DNA of 32,500 bases from Sphaeroforma sirkka (lineage: Eukaryota; Opisthokonta; Ichthyosporea; Ichthyophonida), in contig LUCW03001927.1 of assembly GCA_001586965.3 (NCBI GenBank), positions 1 through 32,500 of the forward strand, in the 5' to 3' direction. The notes beneath the pieces were generated by a model that was given only the letters and a program-made list of their open reading frames with translations, had not been told where the DNA came from and ran no database searches. Position numbers and translations under genes: made by a program. Positions 1 to 17,888 of the stretch are shown here, in pieces; within the stretch, counting starts at the first letter, position 1; the number at the start of each line of letters is the position of its first letter.

Positions 1-141
1 TAGAAAAAAAGTAACGTGTAATAGGTGAGTTTATTATCAAAACTTCTGAGGGCTTAAATGCATCAGCCTTTGACTGATGACCAATGGAAATCAACCATAC
101 ACCAAATGCTCATTAACCTCTGTGCAAAAACAACCAACATT
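1..141. other. Unassigned flank left of the first LTR
   Basis: AT-rich sequence with no open frame of note and no repeat shared with the rest of the window. It ends where the first LTR begins with TGTAGAAATACGG. I see nothing in it. Confidence 0.5.
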
Positions 142-720
142 TGTAGAAATACGGCCTCCGGTCAGTCTAAAATATCAAGATCAATTGAGATAATACATTG
201 GTTTTTTTATTTGTATTTTAAATAATTTAGTACAAGCTCTTTTTCCAATATTTCCAAAGTGTTCTAAATTCACTTTGATGGCTCCAATAGCCTGAGTATT
301 TGGTATGACTCATCTACTTGGACCTATTTGAGACATTAGTAGATGTAGGATATTATAAACTAAATTTTATAATCTCCGAACTACTACTTATAGATTTTGG
401 TCCTCCCGCCAATTTCCAAAATCCAATAAGTCTTTTTCTTTTTTTAACTTTTCTTCAGATGGAACTTTATTTATGTGACTTACGTTATTATGCCTATCTA
501 CAAATTAGGCATGTAGTCATGAACACTTAGTACTTCTAGTGAAAATTATTCAATAAAGAACAGCTAGAGGTACGCCCTGTGTGATCGAGGATATTTAGGC
601 TCTTAACAAGAGGCAGTCCCGGTCATTCTTACACAAGCTACCACTGCTAAATCCTAACTGACTAAATTGTATTTTAGTTTAATATAGTTTGAAACCTAGT
701 AATTTCCATCGAAGTTTACA
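142..720 (+). repeat. Complete LTR of copy A
   Basis: A 579-bp unit that begins TGTAGAAATACGG and ends CGAAGTTTACA, giving the TG...CA ends typical of LTRs. It matches 1224-1486 directly over its first 263 bp and 1487-2064 as a full-length inverted copy. An AATAAA poly(A) signal lies at about 552-557, as expected for the R region. A 70-codon open frame inside it recurs in the inverted copy simply because the LTR is duplicated; I do not call it a gene. Confidence 0.85.
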
Positions 721-799
721 TATTTTTCAGTTATTCAGTAGTTACAGTAGTGTACTGCTTTTAGACTGTCTGACATCGATTTACTATCCAGCAAATACT

Positions 800-1225
800 A
801 TGGCTAAGGGTACTTCTATAGGCAAGGGAGCCGCTAGCTCTAAGCCTGCTAAGCCTGCCGAGGTTCCTGAAGTCCCTGTGGAAACACCTAGCCTGTCTGG
901 AGTTGAGCCTGCCGAGGAAACTGTTGGGGAAGCCAATTCTGAGGTTGGTACAGAGGATAATTCTGAGGATGACTCGTCGGATCCTAAAGCCTTGGAAGAA
1001 GAGGTATCTACTACCGCGGAAAGGCTCGCCAGCGTCCGCGTATCACCTAGGAGTGAAGCTCAGGACCCCAGCTTGCCCCCTGACCACGTGCCGTCAAATA
1101 TTGGGGATAAACGTCGAAAGGCTGGAAAATTCGTGAATACGAATGTCGGGGACATTATAACTCCACATCTAAAGGACACTCCAGCACAAATCCGGAGTGA
1201 AAAGGAAGCATTGGACCTGTCCGTG
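800..1225 (+). pseudogene. Gag-like N-terminal region of copy A (fossil)
   Basis: The reading frame starts at the ATG after the LTR (MAKGTSIGKG...) and encodes about 140 residues. It is low in hydrophobics, with an acidic Glu/Asp/Ser-rich middle and a more basic stretch (DKRRKAGKF) near residue 105. No zinc knuckle or capsid motif is visible. Calling it Gag is inference from its place just inside the 5' LTR. The frame has no counterpart within the visible part of the - strand copy, which is truncated before its gag region. Confidence 0.4.
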
Positions 1226-1486
1226 TAGAAATACGGCCTCCGGTCAGTCTAAAATATCAAGATCAATTGAGATAATACATTGGTTTTTATTTGGATTTTA
1301 AATAATTTAATACAAGCTCTTTTTCCAATATTTCCAAAGTGTTCTAAATTCACTTTGATGGCTCCAATAGCCTGAGTATTTGGTATGACTCATCTACTTT
1401 GACTTATTTAAGACATTAGTAGATGTAGGATATTATAAACTAAATTTTATAATCTCCGAACTACTACTTATAGATTTTGGTACTCC
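1224..1486 (+). repeat. Truncated 3' LTR of copy A
   Basis: Direct repeat of 142-404 with scattered substitutions. It stops abruptly in the middle of the LTR where the inverted LTR of the - strand element starts (TGTAAACTTCG at 1487). The simplest reading is that the - strand element inserted into this LTR; the remainder of the LTR would have lain beyond the lost end of that element. Confidence 0.85.
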
Positions 1487-2064
1487 TGTAAACTTCGATG
1501 GAAATTACTAGGTTTCAAACTATATTAAACTAAAATACAATTTAGTCAGTTAGGATTTAGCAGTGGTAGCTTGTGTAAGAATGACCGGGACTGTCTCTTG
1601 TTAAGAGCCTAAATATCCTCGATCACACAGGGCGTACCTCTAGCTGTTCTTTATTGAATAATTTTCACTAGAAGTACTAAGTGTTCATGACTACATGCCT
1701 AATTTGTAGATAGGCATAATAACGTAAGTCACATAAATAAAGTTCCATCTGAAGAAAAGTTAAAAAAAGAAAAGACTTATTTTGATTTTGGAAATTGGCG
1801 GGAGGACCAAAATCTATAAGTAGTAGTTCGGAGATTGTAAAATTTAGTTTATAATATCCTACATCTACTAATGTCTCAAATAGGTCCAAGTAGATGAGTC
1901 ATACCAAATACTCAGGCTATTGGAGCCATCAAAGTGAATTTAGAACACTTTGGAAATATTGGAAAAAGAGCTTGTACTAAATTATTTAAAAAATACAAAT
2001 AAAACCAATGTATTATCTCAATTGATCTTGATATTTTAGACTGACCGGAGGCCGTATTTCTACA
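1487..2064 (-). repeat. 3' LTR of copy B
   Basis: A 578-bp inverted copy of the LTR at 142-720, starting TGTAAACTTCG and ending ATTTCTACA on the + strand. It lies directly downstream of the integrase/chromodomain region in the - orientation, so it is the 3' LTR of that element. Confidence 0.88.
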
Positions 2065-2189
2065 TAGCCCCCAGTAGCTTTTAGAACTACGAACGTACGT
2101 TAAGATACGATCTAGTTGGTAAAGCGAAAACCAAAGTAAAAACGTTTTCGGTCATGACTTATCGAGTAAGTATGTGCCTATATGTACGA

Positions 2190-2625
2190 GTTCAAGACTC
2201 ATGTTGTACTCTATGTCGTTTAGTATTTGGTCCAGTAACCATTTCCGATGTAGGCGCCTTAGGTTTATTATTTGGTAAGGTAATAGCCAAAGGCTGTTCT
2301 TCATTAGTAAGTAAGTTTGAACAATTTTCTGCACTGTTGGTAAGCAGATCAGAAAGTTTAGTCACGTAGGAAGTAGGTGGCAAATAGGGAATTTCAGATC
2401 CGTCAGGGTTTGTAGTCACCTGAGGAAACCCTTTTTGTTTATCTCGTGTGTTCTTATGTAAACGCTTATTCCATTTCTTATTAAAGATACGAAGAAAGTC
2501 ACGAGATCCACGAAATGCATCGGAGGTTAGCCAAGCTACTGTCCCATCCATGAAACGGGTCTTGTAGTAGGTGTAACCGTCTTCGGATGTTTTGTCAATT
2601 ATATCTTTGACTTGTGACTCCATAA
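2190..2625 (-). pseudogene. Integrase C-terminal extension with chromodomain-like segment (fossil, copy B)
   Basis: On the - strand the segment reads VKDIIDKTSEDGYTYYKTRF then MDGTVAWLTSDAFRG. This matches the pattern of a chromodomain: an Ile-rich start, an aromatic YYKTRF strand where animal chromodomains have YLVKW, then a W and a helix. In the chromovirus branch of Ty3 elements this module sits at the end of integrase and guides insertion to marked chromatin. Here it lies between the integrase core and the LTR. After it comes a basic and Ser/Pro-rich tail. The domain call is by pattern only. Confidence 0.55.
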
Positions 2626-2639
2626 CTGGTACATCAGAA

Positions 2640-3400
2640 TCAAATGAGCGAGCGAATGAGAGTTCGGGAGGTAGGGATACGGTGAGTGCCTAGATTGGTT
2701 GCGCTAGTACCATCAATGTTATTCACTTCGTAAGTATCACTCTTCTCATCATGGTAGGAAATAAAAAAAGGTCCTATCGTCTTAGAAGAGAGTTCGGTAA
2801 CGTTGGCGTTTCGATTTATAATGTTAACGTAATCGCCGACTTTGAACTGAACAATGTTCTTAGTGCTATTCCATCGGTCATACGCTTTAAGTAGGACGCG
2901 ATTTTTGTGCTCGAGTAAACAGGGGTAAACAACGTTCTGCATATGCTCGATCTTTTGTAGCCGCGGGGTAGCGTGTTTCTCGGGCGCAGTTTTATCAAAC
3001 GTTGCTTGTAATTCACTATAGCGGCCAATGAAATAGTGAAACGGGAGTGTTCCAGTTTGAGGATTCATGCAGTTATTCATTTGAGTCTGAACCCATTTCA
3101 AATGATAAGGCCACATATCCTCAACATCGTCTAGTGCGGTACGCAAGAGTTTCTTAAGTTCTCTATGACGTGTCTCATTTGCACCCTGCGTTTGAGGTTT
3201 GTAAGGAACACCACGCCTATGGGTCATGCTTGATACGAGTATAAGTGCCTCCATTACGTCGGTACAAAACTCACTACCGTTATCAGAACATAGTACTCGG
3301 GGGAAACCGAAGTCATTGAAGACGTGACAGCATAATTCTGCCACTGTTTGTGGACGTTTGTTCGGTATTGCATAAAGCAAGTTATAGCCCAAAGTCACAC
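2640..3400 (-). pseudogene. Integrase catalytic core and C-terminal region (fossil, copy B)
   Basis: Retroviral-type integrase that would join element cDNA to the host chromosome. Visible family features are VLCSDNGSEFCTDVM, carrying the second catalytic Asp, and YKPQTQGANETRHRELKK, carrying the catalytic Glu after the PQ-Q-G-E signature. Next is the W-..-N-..-N..-TG..PF.-..G segment (MNNCMNPQTGTLPFHYFIG) found in Ty3 integrases, then a FKVGDYVNI beta strand and GPFFIS typical of the C-terminal SH3-like (GPF/Y) module. The N-terminal zinc finger lies in the neighbouring upstream part, near 3430-3620. Confidence 0.85.
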
Positions 3401-3404
3401 ATAA

Positions 3405-4430
3405 GAAATGTCAGATATATACATCGTCAGTATGCTTGGATCGCGGGAGTTTAACCAAATCGACTATGACTCGGCGCATCGGTTGGTCTTCTGTCACACT
3501 TTTTAGGGGTGCCCAACCGTATCGCTTGATCTGGTTCTTTTCACAATCAGTACAGCGTCGGTATACTTCACGTATGGTTTCTTTCAGCGCCGGGTGATCA
3601 AGCCCTGCACGAATAGCCATTTTATAAGTATGCTCATATGCTCGATGCGTTAAATTATGTATAATTTCAACTCTACTTTCGAGCTCCTCTAAGTCAGTCA
3701 GATTCTGCGTAACGCTGGCTGGATGAACCATAGTCCTGTTGGAAAGGGCAACCTCAGTATCAGGAGGGGCAGACTCCTGAGATACATAATTGACAACATT
3801 AGATTGTTGAAGTATCTTCTTCAGTTGTTTCGCAACTCCTGGCTGTTCTTTAAGCAGCGCTTTAAGTAGTTGAGTGCGAGCTTCAGGTTCTCTTAGAGTT
3901 TTGAGTCTTTGATCCATGGCCTTAGCTAGTTCCATGTTTTTACGATCTAATGCCGTTTCAATCGGCATTACCTCGACTGCAATCTTATTGGGTGCATGTG
4001 TTGTACGAGTCTTGAGCTTTTGTTCAAACTCTTTAGACTCCTCTAGATTAGCTAAGAATTCGGTTGAGGGTTTCCACTTAGTGGTACCTGCAGGACCGAT
4101 GCGACAAACAATGGTGTGTTTCCAAGGTGTCTTCTTAATAGAATAGGATCCCTGATACAAGAACGTGTCGGTTTCACGGTCGACATAAATAGGTTCGTCT
4201 TGAATCATATTAATTAAATCGCGTATCCATGGGTCGGAGTTACGTAAGGGACAACACAGCGTAATGGTAGATTTAGTAATATTAACATAATTTATCAACT
4301 GTGCGATAAGTTGACAAGGTGGGTTAGCCCACGCATTATGCTTTGATAAGTCAAGCTGAAATGCATCACCTTTAGGATGAGTCAACGACCTATATTCAGA
4401 AACCTGTTTGTTATGTTCTGCGGCGAACAT
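3405..4430 (-). pseudogene. Pol middle region: post-RNase H segment and integrase zinc finger (fossil, copy B)
   Basis: The first 100 residues resemble the segment after RNase H in several fungal and protist Ty3 and DIRS-type elements: a FAAEHN start, a DLS..NAWANPPCQLIAQLI motif and a Pro/Trp-rich continuation. It has been compared with adenine methyltransferase folds. A charged, probably helical linker of about 120 residues follows. The end holds the HHCC finger of integrase (NLTHRAYEH ... RRCTDCEKNQ), where H-x4-H and C-x2-C can be read. The functional assignment of the first segment is inference; the zinc finger is clear. Confidence 0.7.
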
Positions 4431-4472
4431 ATCAACAGTAAATGGACCCCATCGTGATTGAGCGAGGTTAAA

Positions 4473-4815
4473 CTATTTCTTATTTAGCATCCAATCGGTT
4501 GCTAATAACTCCTTGACTGTTTTCTGGTAGTCGGGCACAAGTCGAGAGAGCATGTCAGGAAGATGGTTATGTATTCCTGGTATGTGTGTTATATTAAAAG
4601 CGAACTTGGCAATAATGTCATGCCAGCGGCTCACCAACTGTGAATCAGGGTTCATATCTTTAAGTATGTTAAAGACTTTTGATCACAGGCGACAGTAAAG
4701 TAACTTCCATAAAGGTAGTCTTTAAACTGTCTTAGCGCAGTAACTATAGCAAGTAGCTCTTGTTTAACGGTAGGGTAATTCCGTTGACTCTTATTATAAC
4801 TATTTTCCGTCTAAA
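4473..4815 (-). pseudogene. RNase H domain, C-terminal part (fossil, copy B)
   Basis: On the - strand, translation of about 4815-4680 gives the RNase H segment with an NYPTVKQELLAIVTAL motif and an F-..-YL-..-G pattern. Then 4655-4473 gives R..D..A.F.F.I.HIPG.HN..PDMLSRL, the usual end of Ty3 RNase H. Upstream, where reverse transcriptase should lie, the sequence switches to LINE-derived DNA in the other orientation. Confidence 0.7.
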
Positions 4816-5271
4816 TCGGTATCTCAACCAAATCGCCGCGGAAGCTCCACCAGTTTCATCCGCCTTTGTGTTCCTAGCGACGCTGTACGTGGAAATGGCA
4901 GCTTGATAAAAACATCGACCCCCGCTCCCAACAACATCCCGACGCTACGAAAGCAGCTTTAATCCATTATCTCCGCACCAAGCGGGAGGCCCGCTGCACA
5001 CATGAAGGAGCGTCAAAAATTCTTGACCGCAGCATGGATGCACTATTGATCCCACTTGTCAACTCCACTAAAGCAGACATCCGCGGATCGTCTCCAGAAG
5101 GCTTACCAAGCAAAGCATAATGCAAACCTCTTCTCACCTAACCCGCAAATTTCGGCAAACGCTAATCTTTCCTGAACCACCACAGCGACTATGAGAGCCA
5201 TACCATATGTTCACACATTGTAATATACATACTTGTCATTTTTGAAATAAATAATATTATCCCTATTTATC
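4816..5271 (+). mobile_element. LINE 3' fragment, first unit
   Basis: Decayed + strand coding sequence ending in a C-terminus of the type IFPEPPQRL followed by TGA. After this comes a tail (GAGAGCCATACCATATG ... TTTGAAATAAATAATATTATCCCTA) nearly identical to the tail of the long LINE at 24816-24940. The upstream part (about 4816-5150) is GC-richer and its frames resemble a LINE C-terminus only weakly, so it may come from a divergent subfamily. It is 5'-truncated, as usual for LINE inserts, and abuts the chromovirus copy. Confidence 0.6.
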
Positions 5272-5272
5272 A

Positions 5273-5402
5273 TTTACTGACCACTTCTTCCCATCAATCT
5301 TTCCTGAACCACTACAGCGACTATGAGAGCCATACCATATGTTCATACATTGTAACAAACATACTTGTCATTTTTGAAATAAATAATATTATCCCTATTT
5401 AT
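5273..5402 (+). mobile_element. LINE 3' fragment, second tandem unit
   Basis: About 126 bp starting TTTACTGACCACTTCTTCC and ending AATATTATCCCTATTT, near-identical to 24816-24940. It lies directly behind the tail of the first unit, making a head-to-tail dimer of LINE 3' ends. Either a second, strongly 5'-truncated insertion landed in the tail of the first, or the tail was duplicated. Confidence 0.75.
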
Positions 5403-6660
5403 CCGCCTGTATATATTTTAGCGGAATATGAACTCTTTTGGCAGGGTGACATATTAGTTAGACACTGACAGCCCAGTGTAAATACCGAACCGTTGTTGTA
5501 TTCGTGATGAGTCTGAGACGAGACTGAGACAGGCTGAGAGCACTCAGAACGGAGAGCCTGGACTCTTTCTAGAACCCTAAGCCTAAAGGATTGTCGGGGG
5601 AGTGGCGGACTCGCCGGCTGATGGCGTCTCAACTCTAAGTCTCTAACTGCCACTGCCTTTTTGTTTCGTTTTTCCCTAAAAATTTGTTTTACTAAAAATA
5701 GACAAAACAAATCAAACAGCGACTTTTATTTAGGAGCAAAAAACACTTTTGTCATGTTGTTTTTAGAAGGATATGTTTTTTTTTCCAAAGAAATACCCAC
5801 TCAAGAGTCAAGAGAGTGACGACAGACGAGTCACGGACTACGGATTCAAACTCGCTCTAAACTTTAGTCCCAAGAGACTCTGATCAGTGATCACTCCACA
5901 GTTTTTTTTATTAAAGAAAAAGAAGTTAGCGGCAGACTCAAGAGTCCCAAACAGGCAGACTGTGACACCCAGTTGGCGTTGCGACTCGGCGTGTCACTTT
6001 CACTCGGCTATCGGGTTCCGGGCTTTCGGCTCTGCCTCGCAGCGCGGGCTACGCGCCAGCACTGCAGCAGTTATTTACCACTTGGCAGTTGGCACTTGTG
6101 ACAATTACTTCTTGGCAGTTGGAACTCGGTTGTCGTTTGCAGTCAGCAGTTCGGCACTCAACACTCCGTACTTAAACGGCTCACTCAGCAGTCGTGAACT
6201 CGTGACCTATCGACACACTCCCCTTTCTCTCTCTTCTTGTTGTGTTGTGAGTTGTGATAATGTGCTAACTCCAATGGTCCAGTCTCAAGTCTCAAGTCTC
6301 AACAACGCTCAAGTCTCAAGTCTCAAATCTCAACTCTCAACTCTCGACTCGGCCTTTTGGAAAAGGGTCGCGACTCGCGAGCAGAAATCTCAAATTACTG
6401 AGCCGACGATAATCGTAAATTCTAAAATTCAGCGACTCTATCAGTCTATCCAATTTTATTTTTATATAATGTAATATAGACGGCCGTGGTCCGTGGTCTC
6501 TAGAGTCTCGGAAGAGTCTCAACTCTAGTCTCAACTCTCAGTCTCAAGAAGTCTGTCTCACTCTCCACTCTCTCTCTCTCTTGAGAGGGGAGGTCTTCTC
6601 CTTTTTTGTTTTGTTTTTTAAAAAAAATAGAAAACAAAAAACAAAACCTTTATGGGGGTA
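5403..6660. repeat. GAGTC/GACTC-rich repetitive region, no gene
   Basis: The stretch is crowded with GAGTC, GACTC, CTCAA and TCTCAACTCT words. Two segments (about 5630-5710 and 6510-6650) share the order TCTCAACTCTA, a TTTTTGTTTCG-like T-run, then AAAAATAGACAAAAC, suggesting a repeat pair about 900 bp apart. The second ends in a near-perfect T-rich/A-rich hairpin (6600-6648). TTGGCAGTTGG also recurs at about 6083 and 6112. The only sizeable open frame (5887-6474) is composed of these repeats. I cannot assign the region to a known family. Confidence 0.5.
6280..6360 (+). repeat. Heptamer tandem repeat (TCTCAAG-like)
   Basis: About nine imperfect copies of a 7-bp unit, GTCTCAA drifting to CTCTCAA, with one insertion. 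It sits within the larger GACTC-rich region and is most likely a local slippage product. Confidence 0.75.
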
Positions 6661-6905
6661 TGTACGGAATAGAAGTTGAACATGAACGCGTACAAATTCA
6701 ATTTTAAAACGTTATAACGGAAATATTGTGGTCAGAAGGGCCTACCTAAGTCTTTTTTTAGGACTGTTTATATGGTGAGAACGGAGCACACTTAACTGCT
6801 TAGACACTCAAGCTGCACCTATGAGCATACAAAGGACTACATATGGATTAAAAGTTGAGCATAAACGTATATTTATTCGATTTATAAAAATTTCAACGGA
6901 AAACG
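6660..6905 (+). repeat. Degenerate direct repeat, about 65-bp arms 180 bp apart
   Basis: The pattern GGAATAGAAGTTGAACATGAACG ... ATTCAATTTTAAAACGTTATAACGGAAA (starting near 6664) returns as GGATTAAAAGTTGAGCATAAACG ... TTCAACGGAAA (starting near 6843). No gene is visible here; the pair may be the remains of a dispersed repeat. Confidence 0.5.
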
Positions 6906-7190
6906 GTTTGAGGTTAGCTCGTGACTCGAGAACTCGAGACTACTAGGGGCTATTTGTTTGACTCCCTGATGTCTGATTCTGTAATCCACAATCCATATTT
7001 AAGTCTCAAAATCATAATATTTTTAGGACTAGGTATTGATGAAGATGCGCTATTAATTTGAGGAAATCCGGGTGCTCTGTAAAAAGACTTAGATCATTGT
7101 TGGATATAAATATTCAGTATAAATAATTAAATATATGATTCAAATTGGAATCTAGGATCATTTGGAATCTAGAATCAAACTAGAAACTGA

Positions 7191-7352
7191 GGGATATGCT
7201 CAAAAATCGTATTTTTGACTCGAGTTTTGTTTCAATATACCCAAAAGTAGGCCCAAAAAGGGAGTTTTGTCATCAATCTTTCTTTTTTGGACCTACTTTT
7301 GGGTATATAGAGAAGAAAATCAGAGTTTAAATACGAGTTTTTATGCATTCCC
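7191..7352. mobile_element. Fold-back / MITE-like inverted repeat
   Basis: Two arms of about 65-70 bp pair with a short spacer. The left arm runs from GGGATATGCTCAAAAA to CCCAAAAGTAGGCCC. The right arm is its imperfect complement, from GGACCTACTTTTGGG to GCATTCCC. The inner 25 bp are nearly perfect and the outer parts have drifted. No coding capacity and no clear target-site duplication are visible, so it is a small non-autonomous element or a simple fold-back. Confidence 0.65.
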
Positions 7353-8357
7353 ATCATTTGTGGTGCATATACCTATAGAGTCATCCAAAACACCCTAGAG
7401 TAGAGATACCAATTTGAAGCATATTTTCACCCTGAACATTTATGTCCTAAAAATCCAATAATTTTTGATCCAGTCTTTTTTCAGTACAAAACCCCAGATT
7501 TCCTTTTTTTATAAAAAATAGTTAGCACATCCCCTCATTTCTATTTTTTTTTTAACACTCCCTCCAGAAAACAAATATTTACATGCTCTTAGTGATTTTA
7601 ATACCCACTGTGAGATGTGACTGACTGACAGTTCACTGTACTGTGCTGATTTTAAAAAAAAAACAATACCAATAGGAGTATAGCAATATTTAAAAAAAGA
7701 AAGATGCCAGCAGTCCGGCACCGCAGCAGTCATTGATGAGGCATACTCCTTTTCATGTTTTATTTTTCATTTTTAAAAAACCACGAGCGCGAAGCTGCGA
7801 TGATGCGATTGTCTATTTTAGAAGGCTACATATGTATGTGCGATCCGATGAAATATTGATGATCTTCAATATCTGTAAGAAGTTCGGTACATATATGAGA
7901 TATACATACCTTAGTCCTCGCGTATAGATTCGAGCGAACGGGTGCAATTTGTACTAGCACCACATACATTTTGTATTGTTGCACGGGACACTGTAGCTTT
8001 CAGCTCAGGGTATATGAACTGTGGATCTACTGCTTAATCCCACTACTAGGCGGGTAAACATAATCGATCGCCTCCTTAGAATCAGTCCAAGGTATACGAA
8101 GTGCTGAGCTCACACGTAGCAATTTTCAGTTCTGTTTAATCATTCAAATATTACAAATTTTGCACATACGGCGCTCACTAGTTGGCATCTCCAAGTCACA
8201 ATTTCCACGAATATGTTTGGCAGCTTGTGTCTATCCTCTGAAGACCGCATCGAGATTCACCCTATCATCACGTGAGGCTGTATACAATTATTCTGCGTGG
8301 AAATCCCACAATCTTAAGCGTGTGCTGCCTATATTTCTTTGAGTAAACATAAAACAG
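7353..8357. other. Gene-free 5' flank of the WNK gene
   Basis: No supported gene. Short frames at 7733-7927 and 8160-8342 lack any recognisable motif and do not connect by plausible splice sites. The last few hundred bases must contain the WNK promoter and 5' UTR, but I cannot point to a core promoter element. Confidence 0.5.
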
Positions 8358-16578
<8,221 letters not shown>

Positions 16579-17620
16579 GATCGACACACAGATCAATACA
16601 TAACTTAGAAAGTTACCGATATCATGTCTTATTTGTAAATTGTGGAATCATAGATCGAGGCTGAGCTATCAACGGCGCGATTTCGAGGGCGATTGAATGG
16701 ATTTGGGATTCGCAGGGTGTGATTTAGGCAGGAGAATTTTAGTAATAGGATATTAACAAGCACAGTTGAGTCTTTGTATGTAGTGCCATGGAAGGAAATT
16801 TAGTAAATTCGGTTTAAATAAATCAGTATAGTGTATTCAACCGCGATTCTGGTGTACTGTATAACTCACGGTTGCTTCCAGCTGAAGCATATGCCTGCTT
16901 TCGATTAATCTATAGATAACATGCCCCTTTTGGAGGGTTAAGCGTTTACACGATTAAATACAATCCGCAAAACTTTGTACAAACTGCCAGTTGTGTGAAT
17001 TTTATGTATGCAGTATGACTCAGTATGACTACTCGTGACTTCTCCAAACCTTGAGGTGTGTGAATATAATGCAGTTTGACTCAACAAATGCTAGTAGATA
17101 GTACAGATAATAAATGCCATAGCCTCCAATAATATCTAATGTTAAAGAAGTTAATGTGACCCTACTCAACAAGAAAGCACACCCGCAATTCTCGCCGAAA
17201 AAAAAATGATGGATATTAATTTTTGCAAGGTAAATTACATTAAGAGTAAATAAATATATTTCTTTCAAAGTCTATTTCCACTACATCTGCTATGCCTGCC
17301 GTTATACCTGCCTTGCAACGCTCGTGAAGTAATTTCTATGTGGTACGCTCACACACATCACGATTGGTAAGAGACGATATATGCACTGCGAATAAAATAG
17401 TAAAAAATTCGGCATTCTATTGAACTGCTTCAATATAAGTTAAGGGTTTAGAGGTTTAGGGTCGTAGGGCTTAAAATAAGCGCATAGTACAAAAAAAAAA
17501 ATGCGGCATGCGGCTTGCTCTCGGCAATACTAGATACTGCTTCAATATCAGTTTTATAGTGACAAGAAACCCAATCAGGTAATTGTCACTAGAGCACTTA
17601 TATTGTGTGCTTTATACTAC
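16579..17620. other. WNK 3' flank, no further gene
   Basis: AT-rich, without supported coding sequence. It includes the poly(A) signal and, near 17440-17475, short telomere-like words (AAGGGTTTAGAGGTTTAGGG) that are too few to call an array. Confidence 0.5.
16817..16822 (+). promoter_or_regulatory. Poly(A) signal of the WNK gene
   Basis: An AATAAA hexamer lies about 240 bases after the WNK stop codon in AT-rich 3' flank and is the first canonical signal downstream of the gene. Assignment is by position. Confidence 0.5.
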
Positions 17621-17888
17621 GGTTTAATAGACTATTGGAAACTAAACTAGATGGAACTCAGACCTGAGTGAACTAGTAGTGTATGACTGAACCCTAGTGT
17701 ATTTGGGCCCGTCCTAGATATAGGAGGGACTCGGATTCGCATAATAAATGCCAATACCAAAGAATTCCCGTGCCCTCACTGCCCTGCCCGGTAGGATTAA
17801 ATGTGACATGGGACGGTCTGATTATGCTTTGTCCTGTACTCCTTAGATTAGACCTCTAGACGACACTATGTCGTATCCCGAATTACAA
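17621..17888 (+). repeat. Left terminal direct repeat of the 12-kb block
   Basis: Shares with 29430-29721, in the same orientation, TAGACTATTG, AAACTAGATG, TAGTAGTGTATGAC, a CCTAGTG..TT.GG..CCGTCCT segment, CCCTGCCC/CCCTACCC words and the end TCGTATCCCGAATTACAA. Divergence by eye is roughly a quarter, with several indels. Confidence 0.75.

Larger units (their letters stand above)
142..1486 (+). mobile_element. Short internally deleted LTR retroelement (copy A, Ty3/chromovirus-related), fossil
   Basis: A complete LTR (142-720) is followed by about 500 bp of internal sequence and then by the first 263 bp of a second LTR in the same orientation (1224-1486). The internal part holds one frame from the ATG at 800, rich in Glu, Pro, Ser and Ala, which by position would be the start of Gag. 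That frame runs straight into the second LTR, with none of the pol region seen in the neighbouring copy on the - strand. Family assignment rests on the LTR being nearly identical to that of the adjacent chromovirus-type copy. The element is broken: it is internally deleted, and its 3' LTR is interrupted by the insertion of that copy. The LTRs differ at only a few sites by eye, so insertion looks fairly recent. Confidence 0.75.
1487..4815 (-). mobile_element. Ty3/Gypsy chromovirus (copy B), 5'-truncated fossil
   Basis: Read on the - strand, the parts run from about 4815 down to 1487. First is the end of an RNase H domain with the typical HIPGIHNHLPDMLSRL signature. Then comes a 340-codon stretch containing a PPC-type methyltransferase-like or linker segment (NAWANPPC) and the integrase HHCC zinc finger (H-x4-H ... 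C-x2-C). The integrase core follows with its DNGSEF Asp and the catalytic Glu region (PQTQGANE), then a chromodomain-like tail, a short purine-rich tract (CTGGGGGC) and the 3' LTR. Gag, protease and most of the reverse transcriptase are absent, because the element abuts LINE sequence near 4815. It is broken, with a large 5' truncation and a few further breaks. Its LTR is almost identical to that of copy A, so it is relatively young and belongs to the same family. Confidence 0.85.

Noticed and set aside
318-530. A 70-codon frame also present at 1677-1889 on the other strand
   Set aside because: It lies inside the LTR and is conserved only because the LTR is duplicated.
5887-6474. A 195-codon + strand open frame
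   Set aside because: Its sequence is made of the local GACTC/TCTCAA repeats, with no domain, no biased codon signal and no splice context; the length is explained by repeat composition.
8160-8342. A 60-codon frame just upstream of the WNK start
   Set aside because: No motif, and it closes before the WNK ATG with no splice donor linking it; at most it is an upstream open frame.
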